A DNA stretch of 59,221 nt from Fibrobacter succinogenes (GTDB taxonomy: Bacteria; Fibrobacterota; Fibrobacteria; Fibrobacterales; Fibrobacteraceae): positions 1-59,221 of the forward strand of contig CACWJY010000011.1 of NCBI GenBank assembly GCA_902761355.1. Direction: 5' to 3'. The first letter of the stretch is position 1. Each line of letters opens with the position of its first letter. Both the position numbers and the translations under genes were made by a program. The notes below the pieces were generated by a model. That model was not told the DNA's origin. It saw nothing but the letters and a program-made list of their open reading frames with translations, and did not search any database. Below, in pieces: positions 22,419 through 31,520 of the stretch.

Positions 22419-23660
22419 ATGAGGATTCGGCTCGCCATAATACTATTCGGCTGTATAATCTGTTCCTGCGTATGGAACGATCCCGAGAGTACACCCGCCT
22501 ACTTACCGATTGACGATTCGGAATACCCTTACGTAAGCTTGCCGCGACTTGTCATCGAGACCGAGGACCTCACGCAAATTCGCGACCGCGAAACCAAGAT
22601 TCCCGCAAAGTTGCAGGTATACGGCAAGGACTCTCCCGAAAGCGACGTTCTTGAATTGACCATCAAGGGGCGCGGCAACTCCAGTTTTACGGGAATGCCC
22701 AAGCCCAGCTACAAAATTGAATTCGCAAAAAAACAGGAAATGTTCGGGATGCCCAAGGATAAAGACTGGGCTCTTATCGCTAATTCCGCCGACAAGACAC
22801 TCCTCAAGAACTTTATTACATATAAACTCGCAGGTTGGCTCGGCGACGAATACACGCCGAGAAGCACCTTCGTCGAACTGTATCTGAACAGGCAATACCA
22901 GGGAGTCTACCAACTGGTTGAAACGGTGAAAGTCGGCAAGGACCGCGTGGACATCCCCAAGGCAGACAGTTCCTTCTTGCTTGAAAGATGCCCCACCGAA
23001 TTCGGCAAGGAACATTTTGTCGTTACCGAGAAAGGAACTACCTTCGGTATCAAGTACCCCAAGGATCCCGATTATTTTGACACCCAAATCATCAAGGGAA
23101 TCCTGAGTGAATTCGAGAATTTTCTAAAGGATGAAGAAGACGACACACTTCAAAACAACTATGAAATCACCGACTTCCTTGATTTCGAGGATTACCTGCG
23201 TTTCTACTGGATTCAGGAACTATCCAAGAATCTGGACGGAGCCTTTAGGCGAAGCATCTATGTGACCTGGCAACGCGGGGAACTCATCAGGCTCGGCCCC
23301 GTATGGGATTTCGACGTCGCCTACGGAAACTGGGAAGTCGATTCCCTTCGCACCACCACCGATTGGTATATCCGTAACAGTGGATGGAACGGATACATTT
23401 TCAAGCGCGCTAAATATTGGCAAGCCGCCGTGGACTACTGGAAGGAGCACCGCGAATTTCTTGCTACCTTCCCCGATTCCATTTCCAAATATGCGGCAGA
23501 ACTCTCCCCTGCCACCAAAAACGAATTCAAGCGTTGGCCCGTCCTCGAAAACACTGAAAACTGGACCTACAAGGAAGCCTACGACAGCTATGATGAAGCC
23601 ATCGATTCGTTAAATAGCTGGATAAAGCAGCGCATGGAATGGATAGACAAGAATATCTAA
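22419..23660 (+). CDS. CotH-family lipoprotein (protein-kinase-like fold)
   Basis: The 413-residue protein has a lipoprotein-like signal (IILFGCIICSC, Cys17). The CotH core follows: LTIKGRGNSSFTGMPKPSYKIEF, DWALIANSADKTLLKN, STFVELYLNRQYQGVYQLVETVKV, and LGPVWDFDVAYGN with the metal-binding DFD. Spore CotH is an atypical kinase; homologues in Gram-negative and cellulolytic bacteria are exported and of unknown substrate. It is divergent from the SGNH gene with 88 bases between starts. Another CotH-like gene (46436-49204) lies near the second trio. Confidence 0.87.
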   Translation: MRIRLAIILFGCIICSCVWNDPESTPAYLPIDDSEYPYVSLPRLVIETEDLTQIRDRETKIPAKLQVYGKDSPESDVLELTIKGRGNSSFTGMPKPSYKIEFAKKQEMFGMPKDKDWALIANSADKTLLKNFITYKLAGWLGDEYTPRSTFVELYLNRQYQGVYQLVETVKVGKDRVDIPKADSSFLLERCPTEFGKEHFVVTEKGTTFGIKYPKDPDYFDTQIIKGILSEFENFLKDEEDDTLQNNYEITDFLDFEDYLRFYWIQELSKNLDGAFRRSIYVTWQRGELIRLGPVWDFDVAYGNWEVDSLRTTTDWYIRNSGWNGYIFKRAKYWQAAVDYWKEHREFLATFPDSISKYAAELSPATKNEFKRWPVLENTENWTYKEAYDSYDEAIDSLNSWIKQRMEWIDKNI

Positions 23661-23689
23661 GATTCGCCAGCGAAGGTTATTTCGCTCGT

Positions 23690-24733
23690 TTAGAACTTAG
23701 CATATTCTTCAACATAGCGTTCTGCAGTATTCTTGATATCATAGCGAGAGCGAATGTAAGCATAAGCCTTATCCGCCAAACCATCATCATAACCTTCATT
23801 TACGAATTTTTCGATTTTCCGAGACAAGTCATCAACACTTTCCGGATCGAACGACCAACCTAGCGGAGTATCGAATCCATCAGGATTCAATATTTCCATA
23901 GGGCCTTCCAACGCACTTACTAGAACAGGAACTTTTGCGGCCATCGCCTCAGCGACGGTCAAGCCGAAACCTTCCTGCCTTGAAGGCTGAATATACAAAT
24001 CGAAGTTGCATAGATTCTCGTAAACCCACTCTCGCGACATGGAGCCTTCAAAAACGACTATATCTTCAACTCCCAATTCCTGAACCAGCTGCTTGGCCCG
24101 TTCCATATCGCAGCCGTCGCCCACAAAGTGCATTTGAATATTCTTGGAGAGCGTCCCACGTTTTTTCACATTGGCAAGAGCACGAATCAAAATATCCTGT
24201 CCCTTGTGATGGAAATACATTCGGGACACCTGAATCAGGTGTAACGTGTCAGAAACAGCAGACTTTCTCTCGGAACAAATTTTATCACAGCACACACCAT
24301 TTTCAACAAGAATCGTTTCATGGCCTTGCTGAATCCATTCATCCTGAACGGATTTCGAAATGGCATAGCAGGCCTTGCAATGCACACTTTCGTCTACACT
24401 ATTCCTCATTCCATGAATCGTGCGAACGACATTCCACTTGCCCAGCACAAACTTGACAATTCCATCGTAATGGACATGAACAATTTGTGGCTTTAACTTG
24501 ATCAGGAGCAAGTTCATTTTCAAAAGCGGCCACGGATTCTTGCTTTCGCGCTTTCTTTTACATTCAAAAACCTTGACGCGAGGATCCAACCTATTGCGTA
24601 CGGATTCATCAATCATATCGTTGATGATGATGAGCGAGACTTCGTTATCGTTTATATGAACATTCACTATATCGACCAGCATATTTTCAATGCCGCCCGT
24701 AGTCAAGCCCCATAAAAGATGAACTATTTTCAA
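23690..24733 (-). CDS. Glycosyltransferase, GT4 type
   Basis: The 347-residue protein has the N-terminal MKIVHLLWGLTTGGIENMLVDI typical of GT4 enzymes, and a C-terminal donor domain with QPSRQEGFGLTVAEAMAAKVPVLVS, the E-x7-E nucleotide-sugar motif region. The middle IQVSRMYFHHKGQDILIRAL is also usual. It works in the cytoplasm, adding a sugar to a lipid-linked glycan. It is the last gene of the AEP operon, 42 bases after the ornithine-cyclodeaminase-like gene. Donor and acceptor are unknown. Confidence 0.88.
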   Translation of the reverse strand: MKIVHLLWGLTTGGIENMLVDIVNVHINDNEVSLIIINDMIDESVRNRLDPRVKVFECKRKRESKNPWPLLKMNLLLIKLKPQIVHVHYDGIVKFVLGKWNVVRTIHGMRNSVDESVHCKACYAISKSVQDEWIQQGHETILVENGVCCDKICSERKSAVSDTLHLIQVSRMYFHHKGQDILIRALANVKKRGTLSKNIQMHFVGDGCDMERAKQLVQELGVEDIVVFEGSMSREWVYENLCNFDLYIQPSRQEGFGLTVAEAMAAKVPVLVSALEGPMEILNPDGFDTPLGWSFDPESVDDLSRKIEKFVNEGYDDGLADKAYAYIRSRYDIKNTAERYVEEYAKF

Positions 24734-24774
24734 GAAAAACTCCTACATCAATGCAAGCTAGAATTCAGAGTGTT

Positions 24775-25737
24775 CTATAGCCAGAATTTCTCTGTTTCCT
24801 TGACAATTTCAACTTCAGGACCGATCATGTCCTTTGTCATCTCATAAATTTTTGACGCATAGACTACATCATGTAAGCCCAAGCCATAATTATAACTCAA
24901 GATACGTTGTAAATCACTCGTTCTACCAGGATCTTTTCCTGCCAGAACTTCTCCAATTTCGTTGTATTCTTTGAATTGTTTGAAATAACGGAAATTTTTC
25001 ACATGTTCCGTATCATCACCGAAAATACGATCAAACGTAGTATCGCAATTCTGGAAGCCTTTTGTATGGATAGGAACAATTGTTATTCCTGCAGGAAAAT
25101 CTTTTTCATTATCAACAATAAAGCTTTCGGCACAGGTCACACAACTAAACAGAACATCGACCGTTCTGGCAATTTCTTTGACATCATCAACGATCTCGAA
25201 AGAAACGTTGCCGTAATCCTTAAAACGTTCAACAAATTGTTCTGCTTGATCCTTGTAACGCAACAATTTGACATGGAATTTCTTTTCAGGTTCGCCACCC
25301 AAGACACAAAGCATCGTCGCTCGAGCCGTATTGCCTAGCCCTAAAATTCCATAACAAGAGCTATTAGACCGACGCAAAGTTTTTGCAGCAACAGCAGCCA
25401 CGGCACCCGTTCTCATTGCCGTTATCCAATCACCATCTATTAAAGCAAGAAGCTCTCCATTATTGGCGTCATACAACAGGATGTCACTACCCAAACTTGG
25501 AACGGCATCTTCAATTCGATGAACAACCTTTACACCAAAATATCTATTCCCCGTTTTTTTATCAACCGGCAAAAGACATGGCATCGAAGTAAAAAATTCA
25601 GAATCTCTCGGATGTACGGGCACTTTGGCAGGCAGCTGAGCATCCTTTTTCGAAGCAAAGCTCTCGTAAATCCAATCAATGCACTGCGATGGGGTGATAC
25701 CTAAATCACGGATACTCTTTTGAGAAATAATTTTCAC
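24775..25737 (-). CDS. Ornithine cyclodeaminase/mu-crystallin family protein
   Basis: The 320-residue protein has the family's N-terminal substrate region (FASKKDAQLPAKVPVHP, YFGVKVVHR, DANNGELLALIDGDWITAMRTGA) and the Rossmann motif GILGLGNTARATMLCVL. Members include ornithine cyclodeaminase, alanine dehydrogenase, ketimine reductase and imino-acid synthases, all NAD(P)-linked and acting on amino or imino acids. It starts 8 bases after the AEP transaminase stop and is clearly in the same operon. A role on the phosphonate amine, or on an amino acid that decorates the glycan, is possible but not shown. Confidence 0.85.
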   Translation of the reverse strand: MKIISQKSIRDLGITPSQCIDWIYESFASKKDAQLPAKVPVHPRDSEFFTSMPCLLPVDKKTGNRYFGVKVVHRIEDAVPSLGSDILLYDANNGELLALIDGDWITAMRTGAVAAVAAKTLRRSNSSCYGILGLGNTARATMLCVLGGEPEKKFHVKLLRYKDQAEQFVERFKDYGNVSFEIVDDVKEIARTVDVLFSCVTCAESFIVDNEKDFPAGITIVPIHTKGFQNCDTTFDRIFGDDTEHVKNFRYFKQFKEYNEIGEVLAGKDPGRTSDLQRILSYNYGLGLHDVVYASKIYEMTKDMIGPEVEIVKETEKFWL

Positions 25738-25745
25738 GATTACTC

Positions 25746-26864
25746 CTATTTCAGTTTGACGCCGAAATGTTGCAGAGCATCTCCAAGCACTTTGAAGAAG
25801 TCTTCGATATCCTTCACATCGATTGCACCCAGAGAGCAGAGGCGGAAGGTGTTCGTCGTCGAAATCTTGCCTGGGTAAATCGTGAAGCCGCGGTCGTAGC
25901 AGTAGTCATGCACCTTCTCAAAATTCCAGTTCGGGTCTTCAGGATACTTGACGGAAACGACGAGGCCTGATTCGATAGCCGGGTCGATGACGGTGTCAAA
26001 ACCGAGTTCGGCCACCCCCTTGCGGATAGCCTCGTACACGCGGCGATGACGGGCGAACTTTGCAGTTTCACCTTCGGCGAAGTATTCCTTGAGCGCCTGT
26101 ATGGTAGCGTAGATTGTCTGCACCGGCGGAGTGAAGTGCATTTCGCCAGTCTTCTCAAAGAAGGAATATTGCAGGTAAAGGTTGCAGTAGTAAGAACGGG
26201 TCGGATAGTCCTTAGACTTCTCAATGATATCCTTGCGGCCGATAATGAAAGAGAGACCGGACATGGCCATGAGCCCCTTCTGAGCGGAAGCCATGCAGAA
26301 GTCCACGTTATCTTTCACCACGTCGAGCGGAATCATGCCCAAGGTAGAGGTTGTGTCGGTGATGAAAATTGCGTTGTACTTGTGTGCGAGTGCACCAATT
26401 TCGCGAATCGGGTTCAAAACGCCCGTACCCGTTTCATGGTGGCAGCAGTAAACGACAGCAACATCCGGATTTTCCTGGAGGGTCTTTTCGACTGCAGCGA
26501 GGTCCGGACGTTCGAAGACGCTTGACTTCAGGTTGATATGCGGCAGGTGGTACATTTCGCAGACTTCGACAGCACGCGTATTGTAGGCACCGTTGTTCAC
26601 CACGAGAATCTTCTTGCCTTCGGGAACGAGCGAATTGATGCACACGTCAATGTTGATGGTGCCCGAACCGCAGAAGAGAACGGAAGTGTACTGGTCGGCG
26701 GGGGCATGCACCACCTTGAGCAGGTCTTCGCGAAGACCCTTCATGAGGCCGGCAAAGGCCTTTTCACGGGGGCAGATGTCCGGAACTACCTGGGCGTACT
26801 TGACGGTGTCGGTGGTGGTGGCGGGGCCGGGGTTCAACAAAACGTTTCTCTTGATCGGTTCCAT
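25746..26864 (-). CDS. phnW: 2-aminoethylphosphonate:pyruvate transaminase (PhnW-like)
   Basis: The 372-residue PLP enzyme exchanges the amino group between alanine and phosphonoacetaldehyde; in a biosynthetic setting it makes AEP. It shows the class V opening RNVLLNPGPATTTDTVKYAQV, LFCGSGTINIDVCINS, the cofactor Asp in FITDTTSTLG, the lysine in ASAQKGLMAMSG, and the C-terminal TFRLCSLGAID. Though an open frame extends to 27077, the ATG at 26864 is the family start; the extension overlaps the cytidylyltransferase gene. It follows PEP mutase, decarboxylase and cytidylyltransferase genes in one unit. Confidence 0.92.
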   Translation of the reverse strand: MEPIKRNVLLNPGPATTTDTVKYAQVVPDICPREKAFAGLMKGLREDLLKVVHAPADQYTSVLFCGSGTINIDVCINSLVPEGKKILVVNNGAYNTRAVEVCEMYHLPHINLKSSVFERPDLAAVEKTLQENPDVAVVYCCHHETGTGVLNPIREIGALAHKYNAIFITDTTSTLGMIPLDVVKDNVDFCMASAQKGLMAMSGLSFIIGRKDIIEKSKDYPTRSYYCNLYLQYSFFEKTGEMHFTPPVQTIYATIQALKEYFAEGETAKFARHRRVYEAIRKGVAELGFDTVIDPAIESGLVVSVKYPEDPNWNFEKVHDYCYDRGFTIYPGKISTTNTFRLCSLGAIDVKDIEDFFKVLGDALQHFGVKLK

Positions 26865-26893
26865 AAAAGAGTCCTTAAAATCGTCCGTAAAAA

Positions 26894-27613
26894 TTAGAGG
26901 TACTGGAGGATGTGCTTCTCGGCGTAGGCCAAGTCGTCCACGTCGTCGATTTCGTACCACTTGAGTCCATCGACCTTGAGCACGAACACCTTTATCTTTT
27001 CCTGCGACATGGTCAGCAACTCGTACTCGTAGCCGAGTTTCGGCTTGTCGGCCACCTTGGCGGCGTAATCTTCGCACATGGCCTTGTAGAACTTGTTAGA
27101 AAGCTTGTGGATGCCCACCAGTTCTCCCTTTGCATCGAGCTGGGTCTTGTCGGTAGAACACATGGTGAGGCGGCCGCCTTCGCCGAATTCCACGTAGTAC
27201 TGGTCCTGGAACTTTGTCACGGGCGTGATGAGCATGATGGTTGGTTCTTCACATTCGAGGAGCGAGGTAATCGCCTTCTTCTCGAAAACGAGGTCCGATT
27301 CCAGAAGCAGAAAGTCGTCGTTGCCGATGACATCACGGCAGTTGTACAGCGTGTACATGCTGTTGGTCTCGGCGTAGCGGGGGCTGAACACGCATTCAAT
27401 CTGCGGGTAGGTCGCCTTCAGCGCCTCGTACTTTTCCTTGTGGTATCCGGTACCGATAACGATGCGTTCGATGCCGCAAGCGATGAGTGTCCTGATGCTA
27501 CGTTCGACCATGGAAACGTCGCCACATTCGATAAAGCCCTTGGGAATAGTCTCGGTGTACTTGCCGAAGCGGGTTCCCATTCCCGCTGCCATGATGACCG
27601 CAGTCTTGATCAT
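26894..27613 (-). CDS. pntC: Nucleotidyltransferase, probably CTP:2-aminoethylphosphonate cytidylyltransferase (PntC-like)
   Basis: The 239-residue protein has the sugar-nucleotidyltransferase motif MAAGMGTRFGKYTETIPKGF, then YAETNSMYTLYNCRDVI and LLLESDLVFE, as in LicC (phosphocholine) and PntC (AEP) cytidylyltransferases. It would turn AEP and CTP into CMP-AEP, the donor for transfer to glycans. The call rests on position: the start is one base after the decarboxylase stop, and the transaminase follows. No fused AEP transaminase or kinase domain is present. LicD genes lie on the divergent operon. Confidence 0.82.
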   Translation of the reverse strand: MIKTAVIMAAGMGTRFGKYTETIPKGFIECGDVSMVERSIRTLIACGIERIVIGTGYHKEKYEALKATYPQIECVFSPRYAETNSMYTLYNCRDVIGNDDFLLLESDLVFEKKAITSLLECEEPTIMLITPVTKFQDQYYVEFGEGGRLTMCSTDKTQLDAKGELVGIHKLSNKFYKAMCEDYAAKVADKPKLGYEYELLTMSQEKIKVFVLKVDGLKWYEIDDVDDLAYAEKHILQYL

Positions 27614-27614
27614 G

Positions 27615-28742
27615 CTATTTCCTCAAAAATTCCATCAGCGCGTTCTTGTTCTCGATAGGCGTCGTAGTCGGGCGGCCCAGGTCCTTGCGGTTGCCCTTCT
27701 TCACCTTGACTTCGAGGAGCACGGGCCCCTGCATGCCCTTCAGCTTTTCGAGGGCTGCGGCGAGGGATTCCTTGCTGTCGGCAGTCAGGGCGTCCCTGTA
27801 ACCCACGGCGCGGGCCACTGCGGGCAGGTCAATCTTGAGACCAACCGTCGGCTGTCCGCCCACGGAATCGTGTGCGCCGTTGTTGAATACCACGTGGACG
27901 TAGTTTGCAGGGGACTTGCTCGCGACAATAGCCATGGAACCCATATGCATAATCGTCGCACCGTCGCCGTCGAAACACCAGACCTTGCGGTCTTCCTTTT
28001 CCATCGCGATGCCGAGCGCAATCTGCGAGGCGTGTCCCATGGAGCCCACCGTTAAAAAGTCGCGTTCGTGACCTTCACCCTTCTGGGCACGGAATTCAAA
28101 GAGTTCGCGGCTGATCATGCCCGTCGTAGAGACAATGACATCCTTTGGCCCGAGCGCGGCAGCCACCGTCTGAATAGCTTCTTCGCGACTCATCGTGAGA
28201 TCGTTCTTCTCGACGCTCTGGAGCTTGTAATCCTCGAAGGTATCCTTCTCGATGACGAGCGCATAGACCTCGCCCGTTTCCTTCATCGTCTTGACGGCCT
28301 TCGCAATCTGCTTTGCGGCCTTGTCCTCTTCCTTGCAGAGTACGTCGAAGTTCACGCCCATCGTGTTGAGGATGCCGGTCGTCACCTTGCCCTGCTTCAC
28401 GTGCTGCGGTTCGTCGTGGACGCCGGGGCGTCCGCGCCAGCCAATGAGGAGCAGTACGGGGATGTTGTAGACTTCCTTGTCCGTCAGCGAGGCGAGCGGG
28501 TTGATGATGTTGCCTTCGCCCGAGTTCTGCATGTACACGACGCCGATGTTACCCGTAGCCAGGTGGTAACCCGCGGCAAGACCTACGGCGGCACCCTCGT
28601 TCGCGGCAATCACGTTATGTTTCGCATCCTTGTTGTCGGCAATGTAGGCGCAGATGTTCTTGAGCAGGGAATCGGGAACCCCGGCGAAGAAATCGATGCC
28701 GTAGGAACCGAGCGTGTCAATAAAAAACTTCGGACTGATCAT
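27615..28742 (-). CDS. ppd: Phosphonopyruvate decarboxylase
   Basis: The 375-residue TPP enzyme converts phosphonopyruvate to phosphonoacetaldehyde, the step that pulls the PEP mutase equilibrium. Visible marks: FFAGVPDSLLKN at the N-terminus, ANEGAAVGLAAGYHLATG with the TPP-activating Glu, the GSMGHASQIALGIAM segment, and WCFDGDGATIMHMGSM...VVFNNGAHDSVGGQPTVG with the GDG TPP motif. The length fits the single-chain Ppd family. It lies 12 bases after the PEP mutase gene and one base before the cytidylyltransferase gene. Confidence 0.94.
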   Translation of the reverse strand: MISPKFFIDTLGSYGIDFFAGVPDSLLKNICAYIADNKDAKHNVIAANEGAAVGLAAGYHLATGNIGVVYMQNSGEGNIINPLASLTDKEVYNIPVLLLIGWRGRPGVHDEPQHVKQGKVTTGILNTMGVNFDVLCKEEDKAAKQIAKAVKTMKETGEVYALVIEKDTFEDYKLQSVEKNDLTMSREEAIQTVAAALGPKDVIVSTTGMISRELFEFRAQKGEGHERDFLTVGSMGHASQIALGIAMEKEDRKVWCFDGDGATIMHMGSMAIVASKSPANYVHVVFNNGAHDSVGGQPTVGLKIDLPAVARAVGYRDALTADSKESLAAALEKLKGMQGPVLLEVKVKKGNRKDLGRPTTTPIENKNALMEFLRK

Positions 28743-28754
28743 AGGTAGATACCG

Positions 28755-30065
28755 TTACTTCTTCATCGTTCCGGGAATGAGGTTCAGGATCTGCTTGATG
28801 GGCATGCAGTAGTCGTTGGAGGCCTCGAGGCTACGGCTGTGCGTAAGGATGGATTCCGCGCACTTCACCATGGCGGGGTATGCGGACCTGAGCATGTGGT
28901 TTGCGTAGATGACCACGTTGATACCCCAGGTCGCCAGTTCCTCTTCGGTGAACTGGTTGTAGGTCGTAGGCACGGCGACGATCGGCGTATGCGGATCCTT
29001 CTCGCGGAAGCGCTTGCAGAATTCCTTGATGTCCTCGCCGCTCTTGTCCTTGGAGTGGATCATGATGCCGTCGGTACCGGCAGCCACGTAGGCATGGCAG
29101 CGTTCCAGCGCGTCATCCACGGACTTGCCCGCAATCAGGGATTCGCAGCGGGAAATCACCATGAAATCGTTCGTGATCTGGGCGTCCTTGCCCGCACGGA
29201 TCTTGGTGCAGAAACCTTCGATGGTGTCCTGCGTCTGGATGGCATCCGTACCGAACAGGGAGTTCTGCTTGAGTCCCACCTTGTCCTCGATAATCACCGC
29301 GGAAATGCCGAGGCGTTCAAGCGTGCGTACAGTAAAGCCGAAGTGCTCCACCTTTCCACCGGTATCGCCGTCAAAGATGACCGGCTTGGTCGTGACTTCG
29401 AGAGTGTCATTCAAGTCGTGCAAACGAGTGGTAAGGTCCACCGCCTCGATATCCGGCTTGCCCTTGCTTGTGGAGTCCGTTAGGGACGAAGACCACATGC
29501 CGTCGAATTCACGGACGCAGCCATTGACCTCTACACTCGTGTGTTCGGCAATCAAGCCCGTAAGGCCGTTGTGCGATTCCAGGATGCGGACAATCGGCTT
29601 TGCCGCAATAAGACGACGGAGAGACGAAAGTCTTGCCTGCGGAGTCGTGCCGAGAGAATCGATTTCCTTCTTGAGACCAGCAGAGGTAATGCCCTTGGTA
29701 TAAGGGATTTCGATCACCTTTCCGCCCTGGGCTTCCATCACCTTGAAGACCTCATCGCGGATATACTTGCTCGGCCCCGAGAGCCAATCATCACCGTGAA
29801 TAATGTAGTCCGGCTTGTACTTTTTCAGGTTCTCGACGTAGCTCCATTCATCCTGGGGCACAACCTTCGACACGCCCTTGATATTCTCGATGACATTCTT
29901 GCGTTGCTCATAGTTCAGATACGGAAGGCGTTTGTGTGTCGCAATAGCCTTATCCGTAAAAAGGCCAATAATCACATCACCATACTTGGCCCCCTCATTG
30001 ATAATGTTAATGAGGCCAGGGTGCATAATATCACCAATCATTCCTAGATATACAGTCTTAGCCAT
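28755..30065 (-). CDS. pepM: Phosphoenolpyruvate mutase fused to an N-terminal cytidylyltransferase-like domain
   Basis: The enzyme converts phosphoenolpyruvate to phosphonopyruvate, making the C-P bond. It has 436 residues. The C-terminal 300 carry the mutase, with IFDGDTGGK and the family signature EDKVGLKQNSLFG, which separates mutases from the isocitrate-lyase relatives. The first 130 residues resemble TagD/PCT cytidylyltransferases (GMIGDIMHPGLINIINEGAKYGDVIIG), but the HxGH motif reads HPGL and the later RTxGISTT block is TKGITSAGLK. The domain may have lost activity. The gene starts the AEP operon, divergent from a TagD-fusion gene with 103 bases between starts. Confidence 0.93.
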   Translation of the reverse strand: MAKTVYLGMIGDIMHPGLINIINEGAKYGDVIIGLFTDKAIATHKRLPYLNYEQRKNVIENIKGVSKVVPQDEWSYVENLKKYKPDYIIHGDDWLSGPSKYIRDEVFKVMEAQGGKVIEIPYTKGITSAGLKKEIDSLGTTPQARLSSLRRLIAAKPIVRILESHNGLTGLIAEHTSVEVNGCVREFDGMWSSSLTDSTSKGKPDIEAVDLTTRLHDLNDTLEVTTKPVIFDGDTGGKVEHFGFTVRTLERLGISAVIIEDKVGLKQNSLFGTDAIQTQDTIEGFCTKIRAGKDAQITNDFMVISRCESLIAGKSVDDALERCHAYVAAGTDGIMIHSKDKSGEDIKEFCKRFREKDPHTPIVAVPTTYNQFTEEELATWGINVVIYANHMLRSAYPAMVKCAESILTHSRSLEASNDYCMPIKQILNLIPGTMKK

Positions 30066-30168
30066 AAAAACCCTTTTTTTACAAAGATACCAATTTTACA
30101 GATGATGAACATTACACTAAACGAAAATAATGCTGTATTTTTTTATTTTTTCATTAAAGAGATTCGAC

Positions 30169-31512
30169 ATGACAAAAGTAATCACATACGGTACATACGA
30201 CTTGCTTCACCAAGGGCATATCAACCTGCTCAAAAGAGCCAAGGCCCTCGGAGATTACCTTATCGTAGGCGTAACAAACGACAACTTTGACCGCGACCGA
30301 GGCAAGCTTAATGTCCGCAACAATGTCCTCGAACGAGTCGAAGCCGTAAAAGCAACGGGACTCGCCGACCAGATTATAATCGAAGATTATGTCGGACAAA
30401 AAATTGACGACATCCAAAAATACGACGTCGACATTTTCGCCATCGGATCCGACTGGGAAGGCAAATTTGACTATCTGAATGAATTCTGCAAGGTTGTCTA
30501 TTTGCCACGCACCGAAGGCATATCATCGACAATGTTGCGCGAAGAATCCCAGGACATCGTAAAAATGGGAATCATCGGCTGCGGACGCGTCGCAAAACGC
30601 TTTCCATCAGAAGCCAATGTCGTCAGCGGAGTAGAAGTTGTCGCCGCCTATGATACCGACCACAAACAATCCGAAGCCTTTACGCAACAATTTAACGGAA
30701 TCAAATCCTGCAATAATCTGCAGGAACTATTCGACGCCGTGGATGCAGTCTATATAGCGACACCACACCTCGCCCACTACGATTGCATAAAGGAATCGCT
30801 TATTGCAGGAAAGCACGTTCTCTGCGAAACCCCGATGGTCCTTAACGGTGATCAGGCCAAGGAGCTTTACGCACTGGCCAGGGAAAAATCCCTCATCTTG
30901 ATGGAAGCGAATAAAACGGCGCACAGCCCCGCTTTCAACCACCTTATTGTGATGATCAAGTCCGGGCTTATCGGAGAGGTTGTCGACATCGAAGCCTCTC
31001 TGTCCCAGCTTCTGAACAAGGGCGGTAGGGAATTCGACGCCAACCAGGCAGGCGGCGCCATGTTCGAGCAGGGATCTTATCCGTTGCTGCCTATCCTCAA
31101 ATTGATGGGGATTCAGTACGAAAGTCTGGAGCTTTTCTCGCGAATGGAAAACGGAGTCGACATCCACACGAAAGGCGTATTCCGCTACCCCAAGGCCGTA
31201 TGTTCATTTAAAGTTGGATTAGGCGTCAAGACCGAAGGCGACCTTGTCATTTCAGGAACAAAGGGATATGCCTACGTTCCCGCACCATGGTGGAAGACAG
31301 ACTACTTCGAGTTGCGATACGAGGACCAGAACGACAACAAGAAATTTTTCTACAAGTGGGACGGTTTCGGCCTGCGCTACGAAATACAGGAATTCATCAG
31401 TTGCATATATAACCATCGCTTTTCTTCCGCACGCCTGCGGCGCCGCGAAAGCATCCAGATGGCATACATCATGCAGCAATTCAGCGAACGAAAGAATTTT
31501 TACGAGATTTAG
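30169..31512 (+). CDS. TagD-type cytidylyltransferase fused to a Gfo/Idh oxidoreductase
   Basis: The 447-residue protein joins two enzymes. Residues 1-130 are a glycerol-3-phosphate-cytidylyltransferase-like domain with intact motifs: [30 protein letters not shown] (HxGH) and [11 protein letters not shown]. Residues 138-447 are a Gfo/Idh/MocA oxidoreductase ([38 protein letters not shown], where EKP is replaced by ETP). The ATG at 30169 has AAAGAG upstream. It would make a CDP-activated alcohol phosphate and oxidise or reduce it or a related sugar. It starts the plus-strand operon with a class V aminotransferase and two LicD genes. A CDP-glycerol-transferase-like gene lies at 35742. Confidence 0.87.
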   Translation: MTKVITYGTYDLLHQGHINLLKRAKALGDYLIVGVTNDNFDRDRGKLNVRNNVLERVEAVKATGLADQIIIEDYVGQKIDDIQKYDVDIFAIGSDWEGKFDYLNEFCKVVYLPRTEGISSTMLREESQDIVKMGIIGCGRVAKRFPSEANVVSGVEVVAAYDTDHKQSEAFTQQFNGIKSCNNLQELFDAVDAVYIATPHLAHYDCIKESLIAGKHVLCETPMVLNGDQAKELYALAREKSLILMEANKTAHSPAFNHLIVMIKSGLIGEVVDIEASLSQLLNKGGREFDANQAGGAMFEQGSYPLLPILKLMGIQYESLELFSRMENGVDIHTKGVFRYPKAVCSFKVGLGVKTEGDLVISGTKGYAYVPAPWWKTDYFELRYEDQNDNKKFFYKWDGFGLRYEIQEFISCIYNHRFSSARLRRRESIQMAYIMQQFSERKNFYEI

Positions 31513-31520
31513 AGGTTGTT

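Noticed and set aside
26865..27077. N-terminal extension of the AEP transaminase frame
   Set aside because: It is Arg-rich, overlaps the cytidylyltransferase gene, and is not part of the transaminase family. The ATG at 26864 matches the family start.
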